64,000 nt of DNA from Flavobacteriales bacterium UBA7666 (GCA_002483265.1 DLHO01000026.1:412510-476509), one strand, 5' to 3'; shown: positions 33,752-43,056, numbered from the stretch's first letter. The notes: a model not told the origin generated them from the letters alone. Made by a program: numbers and translations.

Positions 33752-35275
33752 TTAATTCGCTTCTTCTTCCGGATCAGGAGGGAAGATCTTTTCCGGGTTC
33801 TTAATATTCTGCATGCGGTCAATGAAGTCTTCCAATTGAGAAATCGTTAATTGTTTCGCAACTATTTTTTTGTCTTTATCCAATACAAAGATTCTGGGTG
33901 TAGCATAGATATCGTACGTATCATGATAATTCAAAGATTCCAATGTGGTATACTTTGGTATGAATAGACGCGGATCAGCAGTAGCATCTTCAAACAATTT
34001 CTTGGTCAAACCTACATTGATAAATGTCAATTTATTATCACGAATGAATTTCTTCCACTTTTCGAAATCCTCACCAGTTGCTTTTCCTACAGAGAAGATC
34101 TCTACGTTGCGGTCTTTGAATTTCTTTTCGTACAAAGTCTGCAATTTCGGAGTTGTTTTCTTACAGTGTCCACATTCCGGATCCCAGAAGTAAAGGATCG
34201 TGTATTCGCTTTTCAGGCTGTAGAAATCTCTCCATTTAACGTCTGTAGTATCGCGCAAAATGATATTTGGAGGACGAACACCTTGAACCAGGTTCATTTT
34301 AACTTTGTTTTCCTCGCACAATTCTTTTAGTTTCTCTTTGTCCTTCATCCAAAATGCGATGGAGTTTCCGTCAGCATCATTTTGGCAGTAGTAACGGTTA
34401 ACCATGTAAACATAGACTTTGTCCAATCCCATGATTTTTGACTTCGCAAAGGTGTTTGTAACATAATCTACTGAGTATTTGAATAGCTCTGATTTTTTAT
34501 CCAACTGATCACAGAACGGAAATGCCACTGCTAAAATCGTATCAGGATGTTGAACCAACATGCTTTTACCAAAGAAATATTCCATTTTCGAACCAAAAAC
34601 TGGCGTATTTACTAAACGATCGTCTTTTAGATCAATGTTGTCCCAATAATGACTGCGGTAATAATGATATCTGTAATTTTCATCGATCACTTTTCCGTTT
34701 GCATCTTTCGGAGCTTCAGGAACAAAGACATCCATTGACATTTTAATGATTTTGGAAACCAGTTTCGTTGGATTGTTTTTCTGTAATTCAGTTTGGTATG
34801 TGGCCACCAATTTAGAGACTGAATCCATTTTTTCGCCTAAACGTTTGTATTGAGGATCACCTTCTTTTAATGGTTTACGTGCTTCTGAAAATCCGGTAGC
34901 TACTTTTCGTTGTTCCTGTAAGTAATTGATATAAGCAACAAACACTTTGTTTTCTTCTGATTTCTTTACCTTCATGTTAGAAACAAAATCAGGGCCTTTC
35001 GTCTCAATATTGATTTCTTCCTTGTTGTAAATAACCTCGAAATACTTTTGTCCGGGCATCAATAACGCAATGATTCCTGGTTTTAAATCAGGTTTAGCCG
35101 TAAATTCAACTATTCCGCCTTTCATTTCTGCTGTGTCTGCATAAAATAGCTTGGAACCGTAGTATTTTGTCAGGAAAACCGTAGTGTCTTTTGCTCCTTC
35201 TACTTTGAAGCGCAATTTTTGACCAAATCCAAAAGTTGATACGAGTAGCAGAGCTATTACTAGAAGTTGTTTCAT
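33752..35275 (-). CDS. secreted thioredoxin-like protein with DUF4369/DUF5106-type N-terminal region
   Basis: A 507-residue periplasmic protein. Signal peptide MKQLLVIALLLVSTFGFGQ, a beta-sandwich N-terminal domain (about 20-110) and a helical DUF5106-like middle (about 140-340), then a TlpA/AhpC-type thioredoxin domain with active site CGHC (in YFWDPECGHCKKTTPK) and the cis-Pro segment YATPRIFVLD. It is likely a thiol-disulfide reductase or tethering factor on the periplasmic side. Start: the ATG at 35275 gives the best signal peptide; an ATG at 35299 adds eight residues and would coincide with the transcript start predicted from the -7 box at 35307-35314. Both remain possible. Confidence 0.85.
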   Translation of the reverse strand: MKQLLVIALLLVSTFGFGQKLRFKVEGAKDTTVFLTKYYGSKLFYADTAEMKGGIVEFTAKPDLKPGIIALLMPGQKYFEVIYNKEEINIETKGPDFVSNMKVKKSEENKVFVAYINYLQEQRKVATGFSEARKPLKEGDPQYKRLGEKMDSVSKLVATYQTELQKNNPTKLVSKIIKMSMDVFVPEAPKDANGKVIDENYRYHYYRSHYWDNIDLKDDRLVNTPVFGSKMEYFFGKSMLVQHPDTILAVAFPFCDQLDKKSELFKYSVDYVTNTFAKSKIMGLDKVYVYMVNRYYCQNDADGNSIAFWMKDKEKLKELCEENKVKMNLVQGVRPPNIILRDTTDVKWRDFYSLKSEYTILYFWDPECGHCKKTTPKLQTLYEKKFKDRNVEIFSVGKATGEDFEKWKKFIRDNKLTFINVGLTKKLFEDATADPRLFIPKYTTLESLNYHDTYDIYATPRIFVLDKDKKIVAKQLTISQLEDFIDRMQNIKNPEKIFPPDPEEEAN

Positions 35276-35306
35276 GTTTGAGTTTTTATTTATAATCATG
35301 ACGTAG

Positions 35307-35314
35307 CAAATTTA
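35307..35314 (-). promoter_or_regulatory. -7 box of the thioredoxin-like gene
   Basis: TAAATTTG on the minus strand, an exact TAnnTTTG match; predicted transcript start near 35300. Confidence 0.55.
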
Positions 35315-35339
35315 ATAAAGTCATTGGTTTAACAGAAAA

Positions 35340-36521
35340 TTAACCATTGTTCTGTTCGTAAATTCCTTTGCGTGCACTCAAGTAAGAAGCTAGCGCGAAT
35401 AGGGAATAAGCGAAGACCAACGCAAGAATGCTCAGAACACTTAAACCGGTATCGATATACAAACCTCCCGACTCAAATACGGAGTCTAAAATTAGCTTAA
35501 ATCCGATGAAAGCTGCCAAACTTAGGATGCCAATTATTCCAAAAACTTTAGAGAAATACACAAAGAAATTGTTTACCAGTGTGTTAGGGTGATGGCCAAG
35601 CCGCATCAATGTTCGAACTTCGTACAGATTCTTACTTAATAACAATTGTAAGTATTGAATTAAAACCAAACCGGAAAGGAATACGGCAATGATCGAAATT
35701 CCCAACACAACCAGAATCAAGGTTCCGACCATACTTTTCAATCGGCCAACAACTACCTGTGCATCTTTCGATTCCAAATGTTTCTCTTTCAGCATTTGCT
35801 CTACCAATCCAAATTCATTTTCTTTTCCGGAAATCATGATCTGAGTGATCTTTTGTTCCGCATCGGGAGCGAAACGGTTATTTGCCCAGTTCATGAAACT
35901 TTGAGGAACGAGTACGGATGGAACTTCATTTGTGAAGCCAATAATCTGGCATGAAATGTATTCTTTCATCGTGTCATTCTTCAGGGCAAACTTAAACTTG
36001 ATATCCATTGCCAATTCATCACTGATTTGAGGCATTCCTTTAGAACTCATGAACATGTTCATCATCACTAATAAATCACGGGGCATAAGGATCGGAACCA
36101 AAGTGTCTCCCTTTTTCCAATGCCATTTATCTGATTTAATATCCAAAAAATCCGGATCTACTGTTTGAATGAAGATATCTCCTCTGAATCTTGGAACGGA
36201 TGGATCTGCTGTCTCAATAGTCACATTGAAGTTGTTCGATTCAACGGGCTGTACATCTAAAATGAAGGGTTTCTTCTTGATTTCTTCGATTTCACTCAAA
36301 GAAAAATCAGTTTTTGCAATGTTCAATGTATTAAAACTTGAAACTTTCTTTTGAACAATTACCGTATTTGGACCCAATATTTCTGCGCCTTTTCCAAAAT
36401 CGTTGACTTTAATCAGGTAGTGAATAGAAGTAATCAGGAATGTCATTCCTAAAAAAGCTCCGACAACGGCAATAATCAACTGACGTTTGTCTTGATGTTG
36501 AAATAATAGTTTACGTAACAT
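35340..36521 (-). CDS. ABC transporter permease, FtsX/MacB-LolE type
   Basis: A 393-residue protein with the type VII ABC permease layout: one N-terminal helix (about 17-37), a periplasmic domain of about 220 residues, and three C-terminal helices (about 272-294, 325-345, 362-385). Members extract or release lipoproteins, export peptides or macrolides, or activate cell-wall hydrolases. It starts 3 bp after the stop of an ATPase gene, so the two form one transporter. Which substrate is used cannot be told. Confidence 0.85.
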   Translation of the reverse strand: MLRKLLFQHQDKRQLIIAVVGAFLGMTFLITSIHYLIKVNDFGKGAEILGPNTVIVQKKVSSFNTLNIAKTDFSLSEIEEIKKKPFILDVQPVESNNFNVTIETADPSVPRFRGDIFIQTVDPDFLDIKSDKWHWKKGDTLVPILMPRDLLVMMNMFMSSKGMPQISDELAMDIKFKFALKNDTMKEYISCQIIGFTNEVPSVLVPQSFMNWANNRFAPDAEQKITQIMISGKENEFGLVEQMLKEKHLESKDAQVVVGRLKSMVGTLILVVLGISIIAVFLSGLVLIQYLQLLLSKNLYEVRTLMRLGHHPNTLVNNFFVYFSKVFGIIGILSLAAFIGFKLILDSVFESGGLYIDTGLSVLSILALVFAYSLFALASYLSARKGIYEQNNG

Positions 36522-36524
36522 AAC

Positions 36525-37166
36525 TCAGAGCTTTAATTCGTAATCATAAGAGAAACGGTTGTCGTCATCCAAAGAGGTGAGAACAAATCCGGCCTTTTGT
36601 CGGTTGCATTCCGCATCAATCATGGAAAGACAACGCAAACTGTTGCGCTCATCCAGGTGGGAAAAGGGTTCGTCCAGAACCAACCAATCGAATGGTTGAC
36701 AAAGTGAACGAACAATTGCTACCCGCTGCTGCTGCCCCATGGATAGCAAACCGCAGGGATCATTCCATTTGTGGTCGATTTCCAATTCGGCAAGCATGGC
36801 TTTGATTTCGGATTCTGTTTTGAAATTCGTTAATTGATTTTTGAGTTGTAAGTTTTCTGCAACCGTTAGCTTATGAAAAAGCTGCAAGTCCTGAAATACG
36901 GTGGAGATTTTTCGCTGACGAATTTCCACCCATTCATCTACAGAGAATGTTTTTATATCGCGCCCATCGTAAAGAATGGTACCGTCGTAATCTTTTCGGA
37001 TTCCGAATACAGTCATGGAAAAAGTAGATTTTCCTTTTCCGGAAGATGCATTCAGAAGAATCTTATTGCCGGACTCAAGCTTTGCGGTGTTCCCCCAAAT
37101 ACTATCCATCCCGTGAGAAATGGAGGCAAGCGGAAAGGGCATAACCTGATTAAATTGAATGTTCAT
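36525..37166 (-). CDS. ABC transporter ATP-binding protein (LolD/MacB-like)
   Basis: A 213-residue ATPase partner of the permease encoded 3 bp downstream. Visible: Walker A NASSGKGKSTF, Q-loop TVFQDLQLF, signature LLSMGQQQRVAI, Walker B WLVLDEPF and D-loop SHLDE. The H-loop region reads FVLTSLDDDNRF, so the switch histidine that normally ends the sequence (VTHD) is missing. The protein is slightly shorter than typical LolD. Lack of the histidine may mean slow or altered hydrolysis. Confidence 0.87.
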   Translation of the reverse strand: MNIQFNQVMPFPLASISHGMDSIWGNTAKLESGNKILLNASSGKGKSTFSMTVFGIRKDYDGTILYDGRDIKTFSVDEWVEIRQRKISTVFQDLQLFHKLTVAENLQLKNQLTNFKTESEIKAMLAELEIDHKWNDPCGLLSMGQQQRVAIVRSLCQPFDWLVLDEPFSHLDERNSLRCLSMIDAECNRQKAGFVLTSLDDDNRFSYDYELKL

Positions 37167-37354
37167 CTTCGTAAGTTTTCAATTCATTTTCAAATATCAT
37201 TCCAATATTCTTTCTTTTGACTTTTTTGAAAATAAATATTTTCCCTTCTTAAAAGAATCTTGTTTATTTCCTTCCTCACTTTCGCACTAACTTTTACCTG
37301 CGGTGCATACTTCGTAAGTGTCGTGATACAGTCTTCAAAAGCTATCGCCTTTTT

Positions 37355-38254
37355 TTACTTTTGAACGATTTGCAGAATCTCTTCGCACAATTCATTTGTT
37401 GGTTTTGCATCTAGCCAAATAGCTTCCGGATGTTTTTTAAACCAGGTCAACTGTCTTTTAGCGTAATTCCGCGTATGCTGCTTGATCTTTGAAATACAGG
37501 TTTCTAAATCGGTTGATCCATCCAAATAATCAAAGACTTCTTTATATCCAACTGTTTGCAATGCGGTCAAATTCCTGTATTCGGAAACACTTTTAACTTC
37601 ATCAATCAAACCTGATTCGATCATGAAATCAACCCGTTGATTGATTCGTTCGTACAACACTTCTCTTGGATGATTGATCACAAAGCGAACGACTTCGAAA
37701 GGTCGTTTGGGAAGTTCGTTTTTTCGCCAATTACTAAAAGGAATCTTCGTTAAACGGATTACTTCTAACGCCCGGAGAATACGCATCGGATTTTGTTTGT
37801 CTACTTGTTCAAAGAACTCCGGATCTGTTTCCTTCAATTCTTGCAATAGTGGTTCGATTCCCTTTTCTTCCAATTCTTTTCTCAGGGAATCCTGAATAGC
37901 TGAATCTGTTGGAATGGAATCAAGACCTACACATAAAGCATCAATGAACATTCCGGAACCTCCGACCAAAATAAGTTTTGCATGATGAGCGAGTTCTCCC
38001 TGAATCAATTCCATTGCTTCTTGCTCAAATTGAGAGGCGCTTACCGGAGTTGAAATAGTATGCGAATCAATGAAGTAGTGAGGAATCCCTTCCATTTCCT
38101 CCAAATTGGGTTTCGCCGTACCGATTGATAATTCTTTGTAGAATTGTCTGGAGTCTGCTGAAAGAATAACGGTATTTAGTGCTTTTGCTAAAGCTACGGC
38201 AAGTGAGGTTTTTCCGCTAGCAGTTGGTCCTTCAATGACAATCAATTGTTGCAT
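37355..38254 (-). CDS. miaA: tRNA dimethylallyltransferase
   Basis: Transfers a dimethylallyl group to N6 of A37 in tRNAs that read U-starting codons. 299 residues from the ATG at 38254. Motifs: P-loop IEGPTASGKTSLA, SADSRQFYKELSIGTAKP with the catalytic Asp, LVGGSGMFIDAL, NPMRILRALEVI and the C-terminal KQHTRNYAKRQLTWFKK. A TACCTTTG box ends 3 nt before the ATG, which excludes the in-frame TTG two codons upstream and predicts a leaderless mRNA, even though mltF ends only 27 bp upstream on the same strand. Confidence 0.97.
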   Translation of the reverse strand: MQQLIVIEGPTASGKTSLAVALAKALNTVILSADSRQFYKELSIGTAKPNLEEMEGIPHYFIDSHTISTPVSASQFEQEAMELIQGELAHHAKLILVGGSGMFIDALCVGLDSIPTDSAIQDSLRKELEEKGIEPLLQELKETDPEFFEQVDKQNPMRILRALEVIRLTKIPFSNWRKNELPKRPFEVVRFVINHPREVLYERINQRVDFMIESGLIDEVKSVSEYRNLTALQTVGYKEVFDYLDGSTDLETCISKIKQHTRNYAKRQLTWFKKHPEAIWLDAKPTNELCEEILQIVQK

Positions 38255-38257
38255 ATG

Positions 38258-38265
38258 CAAAGGTA
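38258..38265 (-). promoter_or_regulatory. -7 box predicting a leaderless miaA mRNA
   Basis: TACCTTTG on the minus strand followed by CAT and then ATG. Exact TAnnTTTG match. Confidence 0.6.
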
Positions 38266-38281
38266 CGGTTTCTCCGTGAAA

Positions 38282-39706
38282 TCAGCGCTTAACTAATGTT
38301 TTGTAGGTTTCGTAACGGGAAGTAATTCCACGCACGTAACGAATGCAGATATTTCCTCGGAAGGCACCACTTTTAACGACATCGTCTGTGTAATACGCGT
38401 GTTTACCCAAATTCGTGACCATTGTTTCAACATTGTCATCCCAAATATGCGGATTCAATCCTTTCTTTTCAGCCAATCGCTGAGCATCCAAAATATGGCC
38501 AGCACCGGCATTGTAACTTGCCAGAATGAATTTATTACGTTCTTCTTCGTCTTTGATTCCCATCCACATTTTGGTGATGCGACTTAAGTATTTGTATCCT
38601 CCCTGAATTTGAACTTCGGGTGGAGAAGTAGGATAGACTCCGAATTTCGGACCTGTTCCGGGCATAAACTGCATCAGACCATATGCTCCACCAAATGCGC
38701 GTGCATTCGGATTGAATTTACTTTCATGGAAGATCAATGCGGCAACCAAACGCCAGTCAATGTTATATTTGATTCCTTCTGCTTTCAAAATAGCGTCAAA
38801 CGGTGAAATACTTCCTCTTCTTGATTTGAAGTTGCTTCCTCCGCCTAGTGAACTGTTGATTTGTTCGAAGTATTTACGTTTGATATACGAAAAAGCTTCT
38901 TTGTTCATGAATTTGGATAGCCAGATATTCAGTCGTTTTTGAAGAATGGGCGATTTTTTGTTTAGTCCGAATGCAATGTTTTGTTTGAATGAGATTGGAA
39001 GGCTGACATCCAGATTGTCGTAAAAGCGCTCATTAATTTCAGCAACATTTCTTTCAGCAACCGTGTAATCGATTACTCCGTTTGAAACTTGTTCGATCAA
39101 CTCTTCCACACCTTCTTGTGCCTGAGTAGGACGAATCATGATGGTATCACCGATTTCATCCTGTAAATGGATCAATCGGGTGTAATAGCTGGAACGTTCC
39201 CAAACAACGACCTTTTTATTTCCCAATTGAATCGGATCGGTAATGAAAGTCACTTTTTGATCTTTTGTTTCGGGAGTTAATTTCCGCTGAATCAATACCT
39301 GATTGGTTTGAAGGAAAGGAGTAGAGAAGTTGATTTCGGATCTTCTTTCGCGTGTAACCGTGTAATTGCAAGCTACAATATCACCTTCACCACGATTTAG
39401 AATGTCGTTGATTTCATCAAGGTTATTGACGATCTTTACTTCAAGGCTTACACCCAATTCTTCCGCAAATTCTTTCAGGATCTCGTATTCGAATCCCATC
39501 TTTTTGCCCTTGTAAATAAAGAAAGATGTGGAGCTGTTTTCTGCCAGAACGACCAGGCTTCCGCGTTTGTAAATACCGGGAAGATCAAAGTCATGTGCAT
39601 CCAAAGGTTTCTTTCTCGAATCTATTTTTTCCGACGAACAGGAAGCCATCATCAGGCATCCGATTAGAAAGAAAAGACAAGAAATTCCCGTTTTGGTTTG
39701 CGGCAT
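38282..39706 (-). CDS. mltF: membrane-bound lytic murein transglycosylase F-like lipoprotein
   Basis: A 474-residue outer-membrane lipoprotein that cleaves peptidoglycan. Signal with lipobox MASC (Cys at about 23), a periplasmic solute-binding-protein-type regulatory domain (about 40-280) and a lytic transglycosylase SLT domain (about 305-450) with catalytic Glu in IFHESKFNPNA, followed by AYGLMQFMPGTG and YNAGAGH. The ATG at 39706 is chosen over the one at 39727 because a TAAGTTTG box (39713-39720) ends 6 nt before it, so upstream codons would not be transcribed. Order SBP then SLT is exactly that of MltF. Confidence 0.93.
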   Translation of the reverse strand: MPQTKTGISCLFFLIGCLMMASCSSEKIDSRKKPLDAHDFDLPGIYKRGSLVVLAENSSTSFFIYKGKKMGFEYEILKEFAEELGVSLEVKIVNNLDEINDILNRGEGDIVACNYTVTRERRSEINFSTPFLQTNQVLIQRKLTPETKDQKVTFITDPIQLGNKKVVVWERSSYYTRLIHLQDEIGDTIMIRPTQAQEGVEELIEQVSNGVIDYTVAERNVAEINERFYDNLDVSLPISFKQNIAFGLNKKSPILQKRLNIWLSKFMNKEAFSYIKRKYFEQINSSLGGGSNFKSRRGSISPFDAILKAEGIKYNIDWRLVAALIFHESKFNPNARAFGGAYGLMQFMPGTGPKFGVYPTSPPEVQIQGGYKYLSRITKMWMGIKDEEERNKFILASYNAGAGHILDAQRLAEKKGLNPHIWDDNVETMVTNLGKHAYYTDDVVKSGAFRGNICIRYVRGITSRYETYKTLVKR

Positions 39707-39712
39707 AATAAT

Positions 39713-39720
39713 CAAACTTA
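39713..39720 (-). promoter_or_regulatory. -7 box predicting a leaderless mltF mRNA
   Basis: TAAGTTTG on the minus strand, 6 nt from the ATG at 39706; exact TAnnTTTG match. It also decides the start codon. Confidence 0.6.
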
Positions 39721-39743
39721 CGAACAAATAACGACAAAAAAGA

Positions 39744-40319
39744 CTAAATCCGCCCCATTAAATATTCATTTGCATCACGCATATATTCATGAAAGCAACT
39801 AGTAATTTCGTTCTCAAAGCGCTGAAACACTGTGTGTCCTTTCGTTAGCGCGTTCTCAAACGAAAGCTTACTACTCACTCCCTGACACATTCTAAACAAG
39901 CCTTCTTCGGTAGGATAATAACTGATCCAGTTGCGTTCGACGAGTAAATTCACAAAATGCTTGAAATCTGCCGGATAAGGTTCATTACTTAAATCAATTT
40001 TCGAATAAAAATCGGCTAGAAAGTCCGGGAATTTGGTTGGATGGTATTGATCCCAATTTCGCGCCAGCAGGTGATCAAAGTAAATGTCAATAGCAATTGG
40101 AGCCACTTTTGGCAGCTCTCCACGAATGGTGTGAATGAGGTGAATGACTTCGTGATGATGATCAATAAAATGATCAATCTTGCGATGCAATAAAACTCCT
40201 TTTTGAATGTGTTCAGGATATTCCAGATACTTTTTTCCTTTGGTAAAGTCACCGAATAAGTTAGCCACAGCCAGTTGTGGATCGTTATTGGAAAAGTAAA
40301 TGTGTCCGAGGTAATTCAT
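39744..40319 (-). CDS. acpH: acyl carrier protein phosphodiesterase (AcpH, DUF479)
   Basis: A 191-residue HD-like hydrolase that removes 4'-phosphopantetheine from acyl carrier protein. MNYLGHIYFS, VANLFGDFTKG and LLHRKIDHFIDHH (metal-binding His/Asp) are the AcpH signature, and length is normal. TACTTTTA, one base off the -7 consensus, ends 5 nt before the ATG. It is 37 bp upstream of mltF, which has its own promoter box. Confidence 0.9.
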   Translation of the reverse strand: MNYLGHIYFSNNDPQLAVANLFGDFTKGKKYLEYPEHIQKGVLLHRKIDHFIDHHHEVIHLIHTIRGELPKVAPIAIDIYFDHLLARNWDQYHPTKFPDFLADFYSKIDLSNEPYPADFKHFVNLLVERNWISYYPTEEGLFRMCQGVSSKLSFENALTKGHTVFQRFENEITSCFHEYMRDANEYLMGRI

Positions 40320-40364
40320 TGATTTAAAAGTAAGATTATTTCAATACAAACGGGGATTGTGTTC

Positions 40365-40868
40365 TCATTTATCGGCTACTTCATTGTTGAGTTGAGAAAG
40401 ATAAAATTTATCCTGAAAGTTATATGTAATGTGGTATTGCGTATCTCTTACTGTTACATTTTTGTTCGGAGATGCCTCTATTGTTAGTCTAAGAATATTT
40501 GAACTGAAATTATCACTAACAAGTACCTTGAATTTTTGATCGTTAATCTTGGTTACAATACAATTACTATCCACTGGAGTTACAGATATGGAGGTTTTCT
40601 TCTTTAATTGCGCAAATTCTCCCATAAGATCAATGTTCAATAGCATTTCTTTATTCTTAGGTAAAGGATAAGTATGTTTTCCATGAATACTAAATGACCA
40701 TTTTATCTTTCTTTGAGGTGTTTTATTATGAATGTATAACTTTTCCTTTTTAACAGCCTTTTCATTTTCCGGAGGAGAAGAAGGAGTACAAGATGTGAAT
40801 AATAGCATGGAGACGATTAATAATGCCGTCAGTCGTTTTAGATTAAGCCTTTTAAGTTCATTTTTCAT
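40365..40868 (-). CDS. putative lipoprotein of unknown function
   Basis: A 167-residue protein with a Lys/Arg-rich start, hydrophobic signal and lipobox FTSC (Cys about residue 27), a short Pro/Glu/Lys linker and a beta-rich domain of about 110 residues. No family recognised. It opens a run of small, poorly characterised genes on the minus strand (40365-44515). Confidence 0.65.
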   Translation of the reverse strand: MKNELKRLNLKRLTALLIVSMLLFTSCTPSSPPENEKAVKKEKLYIHNKTPQRKIKWSFSIHGKHTYPLPKNKEMLLNIDLMGEFAQLKKKTSISVTPVDSNCIVTKINDQKFKVLVSDNFSSNILRLTIEASPNKNVTVRDTQYHITYNFQDKFYLSQLNNEVADK

Positions 40869-40920
40869 ATGATTATTTTAGATTCTCTTTGGAATTGAGG
40901 TTCCTAATAGACCTCATTGG

Positions 40921-41241
40921 TTACCCGAAAGCCCATCTGATTTCTCCATGGATCAGGAAGTAAATCATCACAACAATTGACCAGATCTTAACTGGAAAAC
41001 AGAAGAAGTAGACAATGATTGCAGCTGTTTTATATTTTCGCCGGTAATGCGTATACGGTTCCGCTTTTTTAAATAGGTACCTGGAAACGAAAAAAGGTGC
41101 CAGAGATGTGATTACACTTACGAAACCTATTCCTGCTGTTACACCGGCGCCAATTCCGGGGTGGTTTGCCAAAGTTAGACCAATTACACAGGTAAGTATA
41201 GCCAAAACAAATAGGTAGATAATCAGGGCGTTTTTTCTCAT
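40921..41241 (-). CDS. small membrane protein of unknown function
   Basis: A 106-residue protein with three predicted helices (about 5-24, 30-54, 70-96) and a basic loop YTHYRRKYKTAA between helices 2 and 3. No family recognised. It lies 8 bp downstream of a GNAT acetyltransferase gene and is probably cotranscribed with it. Confidence 0.65.
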   Translation of the reverse strand: MRKNALIIYLFVLAILTCVIGLTLANHPGIGAGVTAGIGFVSVITSLAPFFVSRYLFKKAEPYTHYRRKYKTAAIIVYFFCFPVKIWSIVVMIYFLIHGEIRWAFG

Positions 41242-41249
41242 AGTCCCTT

Positions 41250-41765
41250 TTATTTAGTGATTTCGTAAATGAAATTCAATTTGGAAGGTTCACCAAAATA
41301 AGCAATTTCTTCTTCGCCGATCTTTTCAGCTCCAATACGCGTAATTGCTATTTGAGAACGCAGATTACCCGCTCCAACATGAAACTGAACTTTGGCTACG
41401 AATTGAAAGATATAATCCAGCATGAGTTTCTTCACCATCGGATTGAATCCTTTTCCCCAGCAAGAAGTATCATAAAACGTATAACCAATTAGAATGTAGT
41501 TTCCTTCTTCATTGTAATCGTAATAACGCGTACTTCCGATGATCTTTCCACTGCTTTTATCTACGATCTTGAAAGCGCCTTGACTTTGGATTGCTCCGTT
41601 AAAAAAGTTCCGGAATACCTCTTTCTGCCAACGATCCTTATTCGGATGCTGTTCCCAAATTTTGGGATCCGATGCAACTAGATACAAATCCTCAAAATCA
41701 CTTTCCTGAAGCGGGTAGAGGACAAGCTGTTCATTTTCTAAGACGGGTTGGATGGAGAAATTCAT
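41250..41765 (-). CDS. GNAT family N-acetyltransferase, RimJ/RimL type
   Basis: A 171-residue acetyl-CoA-dependent acetyltransferase. RimJ/RimL-like pattern: LVLYPLQESDFEDLY at the start, IIGSTRYYDYNEEGNYILIGYTF, and the acetyl-CoA-binding CWGKGFNPMVKKLMLDYIF. Proteins of this branch acetylate small molecules or protein N-termini; the substrate is unknown. The ATG at 41765 (MNFSIQP) is preferred to one two codons upstream. Confidence 0.85.
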   Translation of the reverse strand: MNFSIQPVLENEQLVLYPLQESDFEDLYLVASDPKIWEQHPNKDRWQKEVFRNFFNGAIQSQGAFKIVDKSSGKIIGSTRYYDYNEEGNYILIGYTFYDTSCWGKGFNPMVKKLMLDYIFQFVAKVQFHVGAGNLRSQIAITRIGAEKIGEEEIAYFGEPSKLNFIYEITK

Positions 41766-41788
41766 AATCAAATTACTTCTTGTTGAAT

Positions 41789-42502
41789 CTATTTACATTC
41801 TTTCGAACGAGCATCAATGATAATAGGGTCTTTAGATCCAAATTTAATAGCCTGTTCCAGATCTTCACATGCATGGATTTTATCTCCTTTCATCAAATTC
41901 ATGACACCTCTCATTTCGAAGTATTCATAGTTTTTATTATTGATGGAAATGCATTTATTCAGATAGTCATAAGCCACACTAAACTTTTCATTCTGAAAAT
42001 TGATCTTTGCCAGAAGAAAATAAGCGGAAGCATAATTAGAATCTAATTGAATGCACTGCAATGATTTATTTTCGGCATCTTTCAGATTCCCTGAGTTAAA
42101 ATAAATGAGCCCGATGTTGAAATGTGCTTCTTTTCGATTGGGTTCATTTTTTATGACGGCTGTAAAATCTTCAAGGGCTTTGTTGGTTTGATTTTTATCA
42201 GCGAACAGAATTCCCCGGTTCATGTATGAATCAGTATCCATAGGATTAAAATGAATGGCCTTGGAAAATTGATTGATTGCCAAATCAGTTTTACCGAGCT
42301 CTCTGTAAAACACAGCCCGATTATAATAAGTTACAAAGTAAGTACTATCTTCTTTTTGGGCTTTATCTAATAGTGCAAAAGCGGAATCAATCTGATTTTT
42401 TTCAAACTGATCAATAGCATAATCGTTGAGGAATATCGTTTGGCCATAGGAGTTTAGTGCAAAAAACAAAAAACCTGCAATTAAAATGATTTTATTGGTC
42501 AT
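41789..42502 (-). CDS. secreted tetratricopeptide-repeat protein
   Basis: A 237-residue protein with a signal peptide (about 1-20, ending SYGQ) and about six TPR units across residues 25-225, such as AINQFSKAIHFNPMDTDSYM and ALEDFTAVIKNEPNRKEAHF. TPR domains bind partner proteins; no partner is indicated. A C-terminal cysteine (ARSKECK) is present. It is 23 bp upstream of the GNAT gene at 41250-41765. Confidence 0.82.
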   Translation of the reverse strand: MTNKIILIAGFLFFALNSYGQTIFLNDYAIDQFEKNQIDSAFALLDKAQKEDSTYFVTYYNRAVFYRELGKTDLAINQFSKAIHFNPMDTDSYMNRGILFADKNQTNKALEDFTAVIKNEPNRKEAHFNIGLIYFNSGNLKDAENKSLQCIQLDSNYASAYFLLAKINFQNEKFSVAYDYLNKCISINNKNYEYFEMRGVMNLMKGDKIHACEDLEQAIKFGSKDPIIIDARSKECK

Positions 42503-42523
42503 ATTATAAAATTATATCTCGGT

Positions 42524-43039
42524 TTAAGTTAGGGATTCTCTCCGCAATACTTTTTCAAAGGCTTTTCGGGCAGACCCTCTGAAAAACACTTCTCCGCAAT
42601 ACGTATAACCCAATTTAGCTAAAATTTTCAGCATTGGAATATTGTCAAAATTGGTATCGACTTTAATACTGTAGACTTTTGAGTCCAGAGCTAAATCTTC
42701 AATTAACTTAAATAACTGTGTTGCTATGCCTTTTCCTAAAACTTCATTGGATGTTGCAACGCGGTGAACAACCACATACTCCTCATTCGTCAGCCATTTC
42801 CCTTCAATTTCCGTGTAAGCGGGTTCAACATCAAAAATGATTGCTGCATAAGCTATAATCTGATCATTATCTGTCAATACATATGCAGATTCGCTTGCCA
42901 AATCATTGTGAATGCTTTGTTCATTCGGATAACCATCCTGCCATTGTGCACTGCCGTCTTGTTTTCTCCGTTCAATGGCTTGCTGAAGGATTTTCCAGAT
43001 TGCCGGTATTTCTGAAAGAGTTGCTTTTCTTAAGTTCAT
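42524..43039 (-). CDS. GNAT family N-acetyltransferase
   Basis: A 171-residue acetyltransferase. MNLRKATLSEIPAIWKILQQAI opens the GNAT fold, and VVHRVATSNEVLGKGIATQLFKLIEDLA is the acetyl-CoA pyrophosphate-binding motif (variant of Q/RxxGxG/A). The ATG at 43039 is chosen; an in-frame TTG at 43060 would overlap the WG-repeat gene. Substrate unknown. It differs clearly from the GNAT at 41250-41765, so the pair is not a recent duplication. Confidence 0.86.
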   Translation of the reverse strand: MNLRKATLSEIPAIWKILQQAIERRKQDGSAQWQDGYPNEQSIHNDLASESAYVLTDNDQIIAYAAIIFDVEPAYTEIEGKWLTNEEYVVVHRVATSNEVLGKGIATQLFKLIEDLALDSKVYSIKVDTNFDNIPMLKILAKLGYTYCGEVFFRGSARKAFEKVLRRESLT

Positions 43040-43056
43040 TGGTTTACAAAACAAAT

